Source of the DNA: Lachnospiraceae bacterium
GTDB lineage: Bacteria; Bacillota; Clostridia; Lachnospirales; Lachnospiraceae
Assembly: GCA_014239155.1 (NCBI GenBank)
Contig: JAAZZQ010000040.1
Coordinates: forward strand, 1-64,000
Length of the DNA stretch: 64,000 nt
Reading direction: 5' to 3'
Part shown: positions 38,698-52,022 of the stretch, one piece after another
How positions within the stretch are numbered: position 1 is the stretch's first letter
How the letters are laid out: each line of letters opens with the position of its first letter
Made by a program: the position numbers and the translations under genes
Notes under the pieces: generated by a model
Told to the model about the DNA's origin: nothing
Seen by the model: the letters and a program-made list of their open reading frames with translations, nothing else
Databases searched by the model: none

Positions 38698-39330
38698 ATG
38701 AACTTAAAAAATGCGACGGTCTATAAAGTCACTCTAACTGGTCTAATTGCAGCGTTATCTTATGTTGTCTTTACCTTTTTGCAAATTAAAATTATGATTC
38801 CGGGCACTCCAGACGCCACCAGTATTCATTTAGGAAATGCTGTGTGTGTACTAGGTGCTTTGCTGCTTGGCGGGTCTTTGGGCGGTATTGGCGGCGCAAT
38901 CGGAATGACAATTGGTGATTTACTCGACCCAATCTATATTCTTTCTGCCCCCAAAACATTTATATTAAAATTATGTATTGGTCTTGTCACAGGGCTTGTA
39001 GCACACAAAATTGGGCATCTATCCACCTGCAAAGACTCCAAAACTGCATTGAAATGTTCCCTTTTTGCTGCAATCTGTGGACTTGGATTTAATATGGTAT
39101 TTGATCCAGTATTTAGTTATTGTTATAAGCTAATCATTCTTGGAAAGCCAATTGCAGAACTTACCCTGCTCCCAAACCTTGCCACTACAACAGTCAATGC
39201 AATTGCTTCTGTTATCGTATCCACCGCTGTGTACAATGCCCTTCGTCCTGCTTTAAAAAAAGCTGGGCTGCTTCCAGTCATAGGAACACCTGTAGATACA
39301 AACAAATTTCATAAAAAAAGCGCTGCCTGA
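38698..39330 (+). CDS. ECF transporter S-component-like membrane protein
   Basis: The product is 210 residues with about six helices and GGAGG before the ATG. The pattern of short helices, LGNAVCVLGALLLGGSLGG, GGAIGMTIGDLLDPIYILSA and TFILKLCIGLVTGLVAHKIG is that of ECF (energy-coupling factor) S-components, which capture a vitamin or similar small molecule and dock onto a shared EcfA/A'/T module encoded elsewhere. The substrate is not determined; PgsA-, folate- or queuosine-type controls are not visible upstream. A terminator (39313-39345) overlaps its stop codon. Confidence 0.82.
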   Translation: MNLKNATVYKVTLTGLIAALSYVVFTFLQIKIMIPGTPDATSIHLGNAVCVLGALLLGGSLGGIGGAIGMTIGDLLDPIYILSAPKTFILKLCIGLVTGLVAHKIGHLSTCKDSKTALKCSLFAAICGLGFNMVFDPVFSYCYKLIILGKPIAELTLLPNLATTTVNAIASVIVSTAVYNALRPALKKAGLLPVIGTPVDTNKFHKKSAA

Positions 39331-39345
39331 CGACAGCGTTTTTTA
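39313..39345 (+). terminator. Terminator of the ECF S-component gene
   Basis: AAAAAGCGCTG and CAGCGTTTTTT flank an 8-nt loop holding the stop codon, followed by T residues. It adjoins the family A repeat copy 3. Confidence 0.8.
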
Positions 39346-39433
39346 TGCGCAGCCCCTTGCCAGATGAAATATTCCACTAATATGGCGCACGGGTCGCGCG
39401 GCGAGTAGAGAAAAGGAGACTTCCCTACTCGAT
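39341..39433 (-). repeat. Family A two-hairpin repeat, copy 3
   Basis: Read on the minus strand it starts ATCGAGTAGGGAAG, closes hairpin I with TCTCTACTCG, continues CCGCGCGACCCGTGCGCC and ends TGCGCATAAAA. Hairpin II is weaker than in copies 1 and 2. It lies between the convergent ECF S-component and chemoreceptor genes. Confidence 0.7.
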
Positions 39434-39435
39434 TA

Positions 39436-41151
39436 TTATTCCAAAGTAAACACTTCAATATTTTGGGAAAGCCCTTTTGACATTGTAATAATTCGGTCAA
39501 TTTCTCCACTGCATTCAGAGACAATATGTCTCAACTCTTGCATGGAAGCAGAAGTTTCCTGTGTGCTCGCCGCGTTCTGTTGTGCGATTGACGCTAGACT
39601 TTGAACCGCATTGAGAATATCGGACTTTAAATCATTAATCTTGCCAATCTCACCTCTAATATTGTCAATAGCCCCGCTTACCTCGCCAATTTCATGATTC
39701 AGATTTCCAAATACAGTTCGTGTTCTGCCAAGCTCCTCCCCCTGTTTTTCCATAGCCTCTGTCACATTTTTCATGGTGTCAACAGTCGTGTTGGAATTTG
39801 TAATCAACATTGCAATAATGGTTGTAATTCTGCTTGCAGATTCCGCTGACTGCTCCGCAAGTTTGCGAATTTCATCTGCTACAACCGCAAATCCCTTTCC
39901 ATGCTCTCCTGCACGTGCTGCTTCTATACTGGCATTTAGAGAGAGTAGATTCGTCTGATCCGCAATGTCTGTAATGATATCTGCAGCCGACTGAATGTCC
40001 TGTGCTGACTGATTTGTCATATTTGTCTGCTCATAAACCACATCAAATGCATCTTTGGTTTCACTGCTAATGCGAATCAACTCCACGAGTGTATCTTCAA
40101 CACTTGCATTGTACTCCCGCATTTTATCTGTATTGCCAGCAAGCTGTTGCGCATTCAGCGCAGTTGATTCGACTGCATCTCCCATATATGAAATCTTATT
40201 CCCCACATCGGAAGTATCCTGTGCCTGCTGCGTGGAACCTGTCGCCATTTCCTCCACAGCTGTGTCCACACTGCCAATATTACTTGCCATTTTTCCAAAG
40301 GATCCAGAAAATCCTTCGGAAATCTCATCCAGCCCTATTGCCGCAGACTTAATTTCCACTACAATTTCTGACAAGCTGCGCACTAACTTGTCAACGCTGT
40401 TTGCAATATCCCCAATTTCGTCTCCTCTCCTAAGAAGCTTGCTCTCTACTGATACATTTAACGCTCCGTCTGCAAGCTTGTTTAGCTCTACAGTAACCAA
40501 TTTAATTGCCCTGACTAAAACGCTAACCGATATGGTAGTTGCAATAATACCCACCACAAAAATCAACATAAGTATCAGAGAACTTTTAATAAAGTTTGCT
40601 GTATAAATCTCATTGATATGCCCTTTCTCAAGTCCGACAAAAGTCATACCTATAATCTCTTCTGAATTATGTTGGTACAGCGGGCAATACATTGCATAGT
40701 AAGTGTTGTCGCCAATCACCACATTATTGGAATAGTAATCTTGTCCCTGCCTGACCACTAAGTCATAAATCTTTGAGTCTGCTTCCGTTCCTACCATGCG
40801 TTTTCCATCCTCATCCATAAGGCTAGTCGCAACGCGAAGATCATCATAAAAAACAGTCACTTGAAGGTCAACCTCATGACTAAAGTTATCAAAAAACTGC
40901 GTATTATCGCTAATATTGCGCTTGCCTTTATAAAACTTTCCATTGGTATACATATATGTGCCCTGCGCAATATTTGCAATCGCTGTCTCAAAGGCATACT
41001 GTGCCGTCGCCAACTCATGTTGAACCATCTCCTCCGTAATGGAATTGCAAGATGACTTGATGCCCACTACAGCCGCCGCAAACATCAATACCAAGGGAAC
41101 TGCTGCCACAAGAACAAGCCGCAGTGTAAGTTTTATTCCTTTTCTCCTCAT
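39436..41151 (-). CDS. Methyl-accepting chemotaxis protein, membrane-bound
   Basis: The product is 571 residues. TM1 is about 8-30, an exterior cache-type sensor domain about 35-190 ([20 protein letters not shown], then [20 protein letters not shown]), TM2 about 192-215, HAMP to about 270, and then the signalling domain. The hairpin tip that contacts CheA/CheW is present ([20 protein letters not shown]). The exterior part resembles the single-cache domains that bind small organic ligands. It shows that the organism has chemotaxis or a related array; no flagellar genes are in the window. The gene stands alone, with family A repeats on both sides. Confidence 0.93.
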   Translation of the reverse strand: MRRKGIKLTLRLVLVAAVPLVLMFAAAVVGIKSSCNSITEEMVQHELATAQYAFETAIANIAQGTYMYTNGKFYKGKRNISDNTQFFDNFSHEVDLQVTVFYDDLRVATSLMDEDGKRMVGTEADSKIYDLVVRQGQDYYSNNVVIGDNTYYAMYCPLYQHNSEEIIGMTFVGLEKGHINEIYTANFIKSSLILMLIFVVGIIATTISVSVLVRAIKLVTVELNKLADGALNVSVESKLLRRGDEIGDIANSVDKLVRSLSEIVVEIKSAAIGLDEISEGFSGSFGKMASNIGSVDTAVEEMATGSTQQAQDTSDVGNKISYMGDAVESTALNAQQLAGNTDKMREYNASVEDTLVELIRISSETKDAFDVVYEQTNMTNQSAQDIQSAADIITDIADQTNLLSLNASIEAARAGEHGKGFAVVADEIRKLAEQSAESASRITTIIAMLITNSNTTVDTMKNVTEAMEKQGEELGRTRTVFGNLNHEIGEVSGAIDNIRGEIGKINDLKSDILNAVQSLASIAQQNAASTQETSASMQELRHIVSECSGEIDRIITMSKGLSQNIEVFTLE

Positions 41152-41289
41152 AACATAGCCTACCTTTCTAAACAGTTCCTAGATTTTCTCAACAACTATA
41201 TTTATATCTATTTTTAATGCTAACACACTTCGTTGTTTTTTACAATAATTTTAAAGATAGATATATAATTTTTGTTATATTTATCTATA

Positions 41290-41402
41290 ATTGAGCAAGT
41301 AAGACTCCCCTTACTTTCTTATCGGCTTATTTCCTCTGTACGAATCTATGCAATCGAATAGAAAAGTCTCATCTTTCCTTATTTGCGCGCCGGGCGTCCA
41401 TC
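41290..41402 (+). repeat. Family A repeat, two decayed copies in tandem
   Basis: The first unit (about 41290-41351) keeps TTGAGCAAGTAAG, GGCTTATTTCCTCTGTACGA and ATCTATGCA. The second (41352-41402) keeps ATCGAATAGAAAAGTCT and GCGCGCCGGGCGTCC. Hairpin pairing is largely lost. The rest of 41152-41289 is AT-rich leader of the chemoreceptor gene. Confidence 0.5.
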
Positions 41403-41404
41403 AT

Positions 41405-41447
41405 TATAAAAAAAGTTAAGCCAGTAATCAAAACTGACCTAACTTTT
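41405..41447 (-). terminator. Terminator of cysK
   Basis: AAAGTTAGGTCAGT and ACTGGCTTAACTTT pair with two mismatches, followed by TTTT on the minus strand, 25 nt after the cysK stop. Confidence 0.8.
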
Positions 41448-41471
41448 GTATTATTTTTTATAGATAATCTA

Positions 41472-42398
41472 TCATATAAAAAGTGGTGTCGAATAATATC
41501 GGTCCCCACTGTCTGGCAAAAGTACTACAATCGTCTTTCCTGAATTTTCTGGACGCTTTGCCAGCGCAACTGCCGCAGAAAGTGCTGCCCCCGAGGAAAT
41601 CCCAGTGAGAATACCCTCTTTTTTTGTCAGTTCTCTCGATGCCTCAAATGCCTGTTCATTCTCCACAGTTATAATTTCATCATAGATATTGGTATCGAGC
41701 ACATTTGGAACAAATCCAGCACCAATCCCTTGTATCTTGTGTGCGCCTGCCTGCCCGCCTGATAATACTGGAGAATCTGATGGCTCCACAGCCACTATTT
41801 TTATATTCGCATTTTTCTCTTTCAAAAATCTGCCAGTGCCTGTAATTGTGCCACCAGTGCCAACGCTTGCAACAAAAACATCGATAACGCCTTCGGTATC
41901 TTCCCATATTTCAGGTCCTGTTGTCTCATAGTGCGCCTGTGCATTTGCGGGGTTATCAAACTGGGCTGGAATAAAGGCTCCCTCAATTTCTTGCGCAAGT
42001 TCCTGTGCCTTTTCGATTGCGCCCTTCATACCCTTTGCCCCCTCCGTAAGAACAATTTCCGCACCATAGGCTTTCAGGATATTTCTACGTTCCACGCTCA
42101 TAGTATCTGGCATTGTAAGAATCGTGCGATACCCCTTCGCCGCTGCAATCGCTGCCAATCCAATGCCAGTATTTCCACTAGTAGGTTCTATAATAACGGA
42201 ATCCTTTTTTAAAATGCCCTTTTGCTCTGCCTCTTTTATCATATAATAAGCAGCCCTATCCTTTACACTGCCCGCTGGGTTACAATATTCAAGTTTGACA
42301 AGAATTTTTGCCTTTAAATCATATATTTGTTCGATATTTGTAACTTCTATCAGAGGCGTTTTTCCTATCAATTCCGTAAATCCTTTATATATTGCCAT
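41472..42398 (-). CDS. cysK: Cysteine synthase (O-acetylserine sulfhydrylase)
   Basis: The product is 308 residues, the usual length. The PLP lysine is in [12 protein letters not shown] (about residue 46), the substrate loop is [14 protein letters not shown], and the PLP-phosphate loop is [13 protein letters not shown]. It makes cysteine from O-acetylserine and sulfide in the cytosol. It follows the sulfhydrylase gene metY (156-nt gap), and together they cover sulfide fixation into cysteine and homocysteine. An extended -10 (42410-42418) lies only 11 nt before the ATG and there is no ribosome binding site, so a transcript from it would be almost leaderless. Readthrough from metY would give a normal leader. 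Confidence 0.95.
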   Translation of the reverse strand: MAIYKGFTELIGKTPLIEVTNIEQIYDLKAKILVKLEYCNPAGSVKDRAAYYMIKEAEQKGILKKDSVIIEPTSGNTGIGLAAIAAAKGYRTILTMPDTMSVERRNILKAYGAEIVLTEGAKGMKGAIEKAQELAQEIEGAFIPAQFDNPANAQAHYETTGPEIWEDTEGVIDVFVASVGTGGTITGTGRFLKEKNANIKIVAVEPSDSPVLSGGQAGAHKIQGIGAGFVPNVLDTNIYDEIITVENEQAFEASRELTKKEGILTGISSGAALSAAVALAKRPENSGKTIVVLLPDSGDRYYSTPLFI

Positions 42399-42409
42399 TG
42401 TTTTATTCT

Positions 42410-42418
42410 ATTATAGCA
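42410..42418 (-). promoter_or_regulatory. Extended -10 promoter very close to cysK start
   Basis: TGCTATAAT on the minus strand ends 11 nt before the cysK ATG, predicting a leader of about 4-5 nt. The -35 region is weak, as allowed with an extended -10. Confidence 0.5.
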
Positions 42419-42554
42419 GCCCCTATATCTATAAAACCGCTACAAAAACTCCTTTCTACAACCTTTAAGAACCATTTGCTAATGGTCCCGCTCAATATCA
42501 CTTTACCTTATTTAAATGCCCATCTAATGTATCAAAAAATCTCGACGCGGTCTA

Positions 42555-43868
42555 TCATAAATTTTCTACTGCCTTAAAGGCTTCCTCCAAATCCTCAATA
42601 ATATCATCTATATGTTCGATTCCAATGGAAAGACGAATGGTATTTGGTTTTATGCCTTGGTCCGCTTTCTCCTGCGCATTTAACTCCGCGTGTGTTGTCG
42701 AGTAGGGATGAATGACGAGGGACTTTGCATCTGCGACATTGGCTAGTAGTGAGAACAGTTCTAGGTTGTCAATAAATGTCTTTGCATTTTCCTCACCACC
42801 CTTGATTTCAAACGTAAAAATAGAACCTCCGCCGTTTGGAAAGTATTTCTTGTAAAGTTTCTGTTGCTCTAAATCGGCGGTCACAGAGGGATGATTTACT
42901 TTTTCAACCAGAGGGTGTTTTGAAAGATAATCGACTACTTTCAGTGCATTTTCCACATGACGCTCTACGCGCAATGAAAGTGTCTCAAGTCCCTGCAAAA
43001 AAATAAATGCATGAAATGGAGAGAGCGTGGCGCCCATATCCCGCAGCAAAATAGCGCGAATCCTTGTGACAAATGCCGCAGGACCAGCCGCCTCCACAAA
43101 ACTAATGCCATGATAACTTGGGTTTGGCTCTGTAAACTGCGGAAATTTTCCACTCGCTTTCCAGTCAAATTTACCGGAATCAATAATAATACCACCAATG
43201 GTCGTGCCATGCCCACCAATAAATTTAGTCGCAGAGTGTACTACAATGTCTGCGCCATACTCAATCGGACGCACAAGATAGGGTGTTGCAAACGTACTGT
43301 CTACAATTAACGGAAGATTATGATTATGTGCAATCTTAGACACTGCTTCAATATCCGAAACCTCAGAGTTTGGATTGCCAAGAGTTTCTATATACAACGC
43401 TTTTGTATTATCCTGAATTGCCTTCTCAAAATTGCTTACATCAAGTGGGTCTACAAATGTTGTTTCCACGTTGTAATCAGCAAGTGTATGCGCAAGGAGA
43501 TTATATGTGCCACCATAGATATTCTTTGCCGCAACAATATGCCCGCCGCTCTGTGCAAGGTTTTGAATCGTGTAAGTGACTGCCGCTGCTCCAGACGCGG
43601 TTGCAAGTGCTGCCACACCTCCTTCAAGCCTTGCCATGCGCTGTTCAAAAACATCCTCTGTCGGATTTGTCAGCCTGCCGTAAATATTTCCCGCATCCTG
43701 CAAGGCAAACCGCGCGGCAGCATGAGCCGAATTTTTAAAGACAAAAGATGATGTCTGATAAATTGGAACTGCCCTTGCATCCGTCACTGGATCTGGGGAT
43801 TCCTGTCCTACATGAAGCTGCAATGTCTCAAATTTTAAATTTCTGTTCACATAATTTTTCTTGCTCAT
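42555..43868 (-). CDS. metY: O-acetylhomoserine sulfhydrylase
   Basis: The product is 437 residues. The ATG at 43868 (GGAGGAG upstream) is chosen; the longer ORF begins before the ribosome binding site. It is a Cys/Met-metabolism PLP enzyme: [20 protein letters not shown] and [18 protein letters not shown] at the N-terminus, [17 protein letters not shown], and the Schiff-base lysine in [18 protein letters not shown]. These features and the length (cystathionine lyases are about 380-400) point to O-acetylhomoserine sulfhydrylase, making homocysteine from sulfide. Four inverted ATTCCTA-type half-sites overlap its promoter (43973-44037). Confidence 0.92.
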   Translation of the reverse strand: MSKKNYVNRNLKFETLQLHVGQESPDPVTDARAVPIYQTSSFVFKNSAHAAARFALQDAGNIYGRLTNPTEDVFEQRMARLEGGVAALATASGAAAVTYTIQNLAQSGGHIVAAKNIYGGTYNLLAHTLADYNVETTFVDPLDVSNFEKAIQDNTKALYIETLGNPNSEVSDIEAVSKIAHNHNLPLIVDSTFATPYLVRPIEYGADIVVHSATKFIGGHGTTIGGIIIDSGKFDWKASGKFPQFTEPNPSYHGISFVEAAGPAAFVTRIRAILLRDMGATLSPFHAFIFLQGLETLSLRVERHVENALKVVDYLSKHPLVEKVNHPSVTADLEQQKLYKKYFPNGGGSIFTFEIKGGEENAKTFIDNLELFSLLANVADAKSLVIHPYSTTHAELNAQEKADQGIKPNTIRLSIGIEHIDDIIEDLEEAFKAVENL

Positions 43869-43972
43869 AATATTCTCCTCCGTACATTTTTCCTTCTGTA
43901 TCATGAGGATTGCGCTATCCACAACCGCAAAACAGCACTCCCTCACAATACAAGCCCTATTTCAATTCCTAT

Positions 43973-44037
43973 TAATTTAGTATGTTTTAACCTAGGAATA
44001 TCATACTCTTATATTCCTAGTATGTCAATAGGAATTG
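43973..44037 (-). promoter_or_regulatory. metY promoter with four operator half-sites
   Basis: On the minus strand TTGACA (44023-44028) and TATGAT (44000-44005) are 17 bp apart. Around them lie ATTCCTA, TAGGAATAT, ATATTCCTA and ATAGGAATTG in alternating orientation; successive inner pairs are inverted with 9-bp centres. The pattern fits a dimeric repressor of sulfur metabolism such as an Rrf2-type CymR, but that name is inference. No regulator gene is adjacent. Confidence 0.7.
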
Positions 44038-44047
44038 TATGTTTTTT

Positions 44048-45013
44048 TTATTTCTTTTCTTTTATTAACGCTTCAATTTCTGCTGGAGATGGCATTACGC
44101 GCAACGCGCCTTTACGGGTGGTAATAAGCGATGCTGCGGCATTTGCAAAAGTAAGCATCTCCTCCAATTTTGACGCGTCAAAATTCTCAATTCCATACTT
44201 CAGTACATAATGTAAACAGCAAGCGCCAAATGTATCGCCTGCACCTGTCGTTTCAATTGTATTTTCCTGCAAAAAAGGTTTTACCTCAACGCGCAAATCT
44301 TTATAGTATGCTCTGCTTCCCTCTTTTCCCATAGAAAATAAAATAAGCGGAATTTGATATTGCTGGCGAAGTTTCTCAATCCCAGCATCAAAATCCTCCT
44401 CTCCAGTAAACCACTGAACTTCATTGTCTGATATTTTTAGGACATCACAGTGCTCTAAACCGTACTTCGCTTGCTCCTTTGCATCATCAAGAGATTTCCA
44501 AAGTGGTGGTCTTAAATTTGGGTCAAAAGAAATGACTGCGCCTGCCTCCTTTGCAATCCCAATTGCTTTTCTTGTCGCAGCGCGGACGCCTTCATGGGTC
44601 ATAGAAAGTGTGCCAAAATGAAATATTTTAGAACCTCGTATCTGTTCGGTCGGAACCTCTGCCTCTGTCAGCATCATATCCGCCCCCGGATTGCGATAGA
44701 ACGAAAAATCTCTATCCCCGTCAGGATATGTATGGACCAACGCAAGTGTTGTGTGAATCTCCTCATCTTGGTACAGACTATCGGCATTAATCCCTACCTC
44801 TGTAATTGCATCTTTCAACTGCTTTCCAAAGAAATCGTTTCCTACCTTTCCAACAAAGGCAGTCTTATGCCCCAGCCGAGAGAGCATCGCTAGAACATTG
44901 CATGGCGCGCCACCGGGATTTGCCTCAAATAGTGGATTACCCTGATTGCTCACACCATTTTCTGTAAAATCAATCAATAGTTCTCCCAATGCTATAACAT
45001 CATAATTCTTCAT
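44048..45013 (-). CDS. Fructokinase-like PfkB-family sugar kinase
   Basis: The product is 321 residues with AAAGGGG before the ATG. PfkB signatures are present: GELLIDFTENG at the start, the Gly-rich GGAPCNVLAMLSRLGHKTAF, NPGADMML, and the catalytic ETTGAGDTFGACCLHYVL near residue 250 (Asp in GAGD is the base). The closest pattern is bacterial fructokinase (ScrK/Cscr-like), phosphorylating fructose with ATP; other hexoses are possible. It is not in a sugar operon here. It lies between the atp terminator and the metY promoter and has no obvious terminator of its own. Confidence 0.88.
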   Translation of the reverse strand: MKNYDVIALGELLIDFTENGVSNQGNPLFEANPGGAPCNVLAMLSRLGHKTAFVGKVGNDFFGKQLKDAITEVGINADSLYQDEEIHTTLALVHTYPDGDRDFSFYRNPGADMMLTEAEVPTEQIRGSKIFHFGTLSMTHEGVRAATRKAIGIAKEAGAVISFDPNLRPPLWKSLDDAKEQAKYGLEHCDVLKISDNEVQWFTGEEDFDAGIEKLRQQYQIPLILFSMGKEGSRAYYKDLRVEVKPFLQENTIETTGAGDTFGACCLHYVLKYGIENFDASKLEEMLTFANAAASLITTRKGALRVMPSPAEIEALIKEKK

Positions 45014-45048
45014 AATTTTTGCCCCTTTCTAAATAAATAATCATATTC

Positions 45049-45092
45049 AAAAAAAGACCACTGTCTGAGATAACTCCCGCGAGTGGTCTTTT
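45049..45092 (-). terminator. Terminator of the atp operon
   Basis: AAAAGACCACT and AGTGGTCTTTTTTT flank a loop of about 20 nt directly after atpC on the minus strand. Confidence 0.9.
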
Positions 45093-45100
45093 CGCTGTTC

Positions 45101-45505
45101 TTATTTTAACTTTGCGGCATTGATGCGTGCAATAGAACGCATCAGGGCCGCCTCTGCTCTCGCAGTATCTGTACCGCTGCCGCGTTCTGCAAGCCGTCCC
45201 TCCGCTCTCTGCTTTGCAGCATTGGCACGCGCTTCATCAATCTCACTGGGCCACTCGATAATCTCTGCAAGTATCGTGATCTCCTGTGGAAGTATCTGAA
45301 CGAATCCGGCATGAAGCGCTGCATTTCTCACAGTATCCCCCTGCGTAATCACAAGAATACCAGGATTCACAATCACTGTAAGCGGCGCATGACCAGCATA
45401 GACGCCAATCTCGCCCTCTGTTGTATTGAATTCCACCATATCCGCCTCTTCATTAAAAAATTCACGGTCTGGGGTCACAATTGTAAGCTTGAACTTCTCT
45501 GCCAT
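45101..45505 (-). CDS. atpC: ATP synthase epsilon subunit
   Basis: The product is 134 residues with AGGAGG before the ATG. The N-terminal beta-barrel (LTIVTPDREFFNEEADMVEF, EGEIGVYAGHAPLTVIV) and the C-terminal helical hairpin (IDEARANAAKQRAEGRLAER) are both complete. It couples rotation of the central stalk to catalysis and can inhibit ATP hydrolysis. It is the last gene of the operon, 11 nt after atpD, and is followed by a terminator. Confidence 0.96.
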   Translation of the reverse strand: MAEKFKLTIVTPDREFFNEEADMVEFNTTEGEIGVYAGHAPLTVIVNPGILVITQGDTVRNAALHAGFVQILPQEITILAEIIEWPSEIDEARANAAKQRAEGRLAERGSGTDTARAEAALMRSIARINAAKLK

Positions 45506-45516
45506 AGCAGCACCTC

Positions 45517-46923
<1,407 letters not shown>

Positions 46924-46961
46924 CTATCACTTTTTATTCATTGTGCACCACTATTTCACCC

Positions 46962-47813
46962 TTATGAAATAGCCTGTGCACCTGCAATAATCTCTGTCAG
47001 CTCCTGCGTAATCGCACTCTGACGCGCTCTGTTGTAGAGCAACGACAGACTTGAAATAATCTCATCTGCATTGCTTGTCGCATTGTCCATCGCCTGCATT
47101 CTGGCACCATTTTCACTCGCCACAGACTCAACCATCGCTCCGTATATCAGGCTTGTAATATATTTGGGAATGATAAGTTCAATTGCTTCTTCTGTCTCCG
47201 GCTCAAAGTCAAGCACCGCCTTGTCCTCATCACTGCGCTTGTCTTCAATTTTAATTGGAAGCAACTTCAACATTGTAGGTATATGTGTCACAGTATTTTT
47301 AAACCCTGTATAGACAATATAAATCTCACCTACTTTTCCAGTTGCAAAGTCTTCAAGTACCTGTCTGCTAATCTGCATCGCATCTGCATAGAGCGGTTCG
47401 TCTATCGCGGAGGAATAATCTGCTCCCATCTCATAGCCAAGTCTGGCAAAGGTATCTCTTCCCTTGCTTCCAATTGGATAGATAATCAAATCCTCTTTAT
47501 TCCAATCGTTATCTCGCACAAGCTTAATAATATTAGAGTTATAACCGCCCGCAAGTCCCCTATTTCCAGTGATTACAATCACTGCTTTTCTAGGAGAATT
47601 GTTTGCCTTGAGGTATGGGTGATTGATATCGCCTGCTTTGGAAAGCATAGAAACCACCGTGTCATACATGCAGTTAAAGTATGTCTTAGACTTCTCTGCA
47701 CGTCCTTTCGCCCTTTGCAGTTTGACGGTGGAAACAAGCTTCATGGCTTTTGTGATTTGCTGTGTACTTTGCACAGAGCCCTTACGTCTCTTTATGTCTC
47801 TCATGGAAGCCAT
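46962..47813 (-). CDS. atpG: ATP synthase gamma subunit
   Basis: The product is 283 residues. The N-terminal helix MASMRDIKRRKGSVQSTQQI, then TKAMKLVSTVKLQRAK, and the C-terminal SLLYNRARQSAITQELTEII form the coiled-coil rotor shaft; ITGNRGLAGGYNSNII is the conserved Rossmann-like core. It links the c-ring to the catalytic head. It lies 22 nt after atpA. Confidence 0.97.
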   Translation of the reverse strand: MASMRDIKRRKGSVQSTQQITKAMKLVSTVKLQRAKGRAEKSKTYFNCMYDTVVSMLSKAGDINHPYLKANNSPRKAVIVITGNRGLAGGYNSNIIKLVRDNDWNKEDLIIYPIGSKGRDTFARLGYEMGADYSSAIDEPLYADAMQISRQVLEDFATGKVGEIYIVYTGFKNTVTHIPTMLKLLPIKIEDKRSDEDKAVLDFEPETEEAIELIIPKYITSLIYGAMVESVASENGARMQAMDNATSNADEIISSLSLLYNRARQSAITQELTEIIAGAQAIS

Positions 47814-47835
47814 AAATATTCAGTTCCCCCTTCTC

Positions 47836-49900
<2,065 letters not shown>

Positions 49901-49913
<13 letters not shown>

Positions 49914-50458
49914 GTGCTATCACCTATTTCTTTCAATGTCTTATCAATGAGTTCATGCTGGGCATTTGTGTCAATATTTGCCTGCACGATTTTGGCTGCC
50001 ATCACAGAGGCAACCGCAATCATCTCGCGTTTCACCTCATCGGCAAGCTTCTGTTTCTCAAGCTCAGCCTCTTTTCTCGCATTGTTGACAATCCGGGTTG
50101 CCTCCTGCTTCGCCTCGGCAACAATCTTTGCTTCATTCTCCATACCACGTCTGCGCGCATCTGCTAAGACAGCCTCCGCCTCTTTATCTACCTGAGCAAG
50201 CTTCTGCTCATAAAGGGCACGTGTCTCAGCCGCTGATTTCTGATCTGCCGCAGCCTGATCAAGCTCTCCTTGAATCTTCGCCTTTCTGTCTTCTAACATC
50301 TTTCTTACTGGATTAAATAAAAAGTGCGATGCGACAAGGAAAAGGACAAACATGGCGATGATCATGAGGACTGTGTCTGCCAAAAGCTGAAAATCCAAAT
50401 CAAATAATCGGCTTAATCCCTCTGTCTCGGCAGCGAGTATCATGGTGTGATTCACCAT
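49901..50458 (-). CDS. atpF: ATP synthase b subunit
   Basis: The product is 185 residues with GGAGG 9 nt before the ATG. One membrane helix (about 23-47, LLADTVLMIIAMFVLFLVAS) is followed by FNPVRKMLEDRKAKIQGELD and a long charged coiled coil rich in Ala, Glu, Lys and Arg. It is the peripheral stalk that stops F1 from turning. It is a single b gene, with no b' copy. Confidence 0.95.
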
Positions 50459-50533
50459 ACCTTTGTACCTCCTTTTTCATAATACTTAGCATTTTTAGAG
50501 AACAGCCCGCTGTTCTCTTAAACGAAGAGATTT

Positions 50534-50791
<258 letters not shown>

Positions 50792-50869
50792 TCATTCCTC
50801 CTGCTTAATTGATTAATTTGTCATTCTCAACCTATGCCCTGCATTGGCTGAAATTTCCACTTGTGTTAT

Positions 50870-51586
50870 TTACCCTTCGATTGCATTGTTAATGTATGTC
50901 ATTGTCAACATACAGAATACATATGTCTGGATAGCACCAGAGAACAAATCGAAGTACACATGAAGCGCTGCCGGCCAGCCTGTAGCGATAAAGCCAAGCA
51001 GACCATAGAGCAGTGCCATCATAACGGTTCCTGACAGAACGTTTGCAAACAAACGAAGTGACAAGGAAATAGGAACTGCTATGTCACCAATCACATTGAT
51101 CGGAGCCCAGATTGGCCACGGGTCACACAACCCTTTGATTACGCCTGAAACCTTCTGATACTTAAATTTATTAAAAGTAATCAGCGTAAACGTAATCAAG
51201 CCAAGTGCAAATGTCACACCATAGTCTGCTGTAGGTGCCCGGAGTCCCATCAGACCGGAAATATTGCTGACAAGAATAAAGATAAACAACGTGCCAATAT
51301 AGTTGGCAAAAGCTGTCGCATTCTTTCCCATAACTCCCTTAATCATACTGTCAAGCTTCTCGACAATAAGTTCCACAACATTTTGGAACCCTCCGGGGAC
51401 CTCTGTCGCACGTTTAATTGCCCTGTTTGCACACAAACAGAATATAATGATGATTGCCATGACAATAAACAGGCATACATGTGTGGTTGTTATCCACAGT
51501 TTCTGTCCAAAAAGCTCATACTGAAATACGCCATGTATCATAAAATCAATGTTGTCCGCACCAGATAACAATATTCCTGCTCCCAT
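50870..51586 (-). CDS. atpB: ATP synthase a subunit
   Basis: The product is 238 residues with about six helices; GGAGG lies 7 nt upstream. The essential arginine lies in SLSLRLFANVLSGTVMMALL, and the C-terminal helix ends YVFCMLTMTYINNAIEG. It forms the ion half-channels beside the c-ring. Its partner c subunit carries Na+-type ligands. Confidence 0.96.
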   Translation of the reverse strand: MGAGILLSGADNIDFMIHGVFQYELFGQKLWITTTHVCLFIVMAIIIIFCLCANRAIKRATEVPGGFQNVVELIVEKLDSMIKGVMGKNATAFANYIGTLFIFILVSNISGLMGLRAPTADYGVTFALGLITFTLITFNKFKYQKVSGVIKGLCDPWPIWAPINVIGDIAVPISLSLRLFANVLSGTVMMALLYGLLGFIATGWPAALHVYFDLFSGAIQTYVFCMLTMTYINNAIEG

Positions 51587-51611
51587 ACACTCACCTCCTT
51601 ATTTTCTTTCT

Positions 51612-52022
51612 CTATTCAGTTTTCATATTGTCTGGTTCATGAAACCATTTGGCGAGCAACGGCTGTAGATAAGCTGATAGTTTCAGTCCCATGATTCCGG
51701 CAAATGCAGCCAGTGGATTGCCGATTCTCGTCATCATTAAAATACCTAAAATAATCACCACCACAAGATATCTGATGATATTTTGTCTCGTTGCTGCTGC
51801 CTGCGCCCCCTTTACATCTCTTTCCACGGCAGAATTTAGCGTCACCGCCATGTGAAAAGCCATAAATATTGCAGTAAGTACTCCTACCCAGAGTCCTATG
51901 CTATAGTCTGCCTTATCTGTCACGAGAAACCAACCGACTACTTGGAAAATCACACCAAACCCAATAATTCCAAAGAGAAGCCCCGGCAGAGCAGTATTGA
52001 TTTTTCTAAGTCTCGTCCTCAC
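51612..52022 (-). CDS. AtpI-like membrane protein of the ATP synthase operon
   Basis: The product is 136 residues with four helices. I start at GTG 52022, which has GAGGGAG 9 nt upstream; the in-frame ATG at 52031 abuts the ribosome binding site and longer starts lie inside the preceding gene. It resembles the AtpI/ATP-synthase-I family, placed just before atpB, thought to help c-ring assembly. It overlaps the end of the AtpZ-like gene by 17 nt. Confidence 0.8.
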   Translation of the reverse strand: MRTRLRKINTALPGLLFGIIGFGVIFQVVGWFLVTDKADYSIGLWVGVLTAIFMAFHMAVTLNSAVERDVKGAQAAATRQNIIRYLVVVIILGILMMTRIGNPLAAFAGIMGLKLSAYLQPLLAKWFHEPDNMKTE

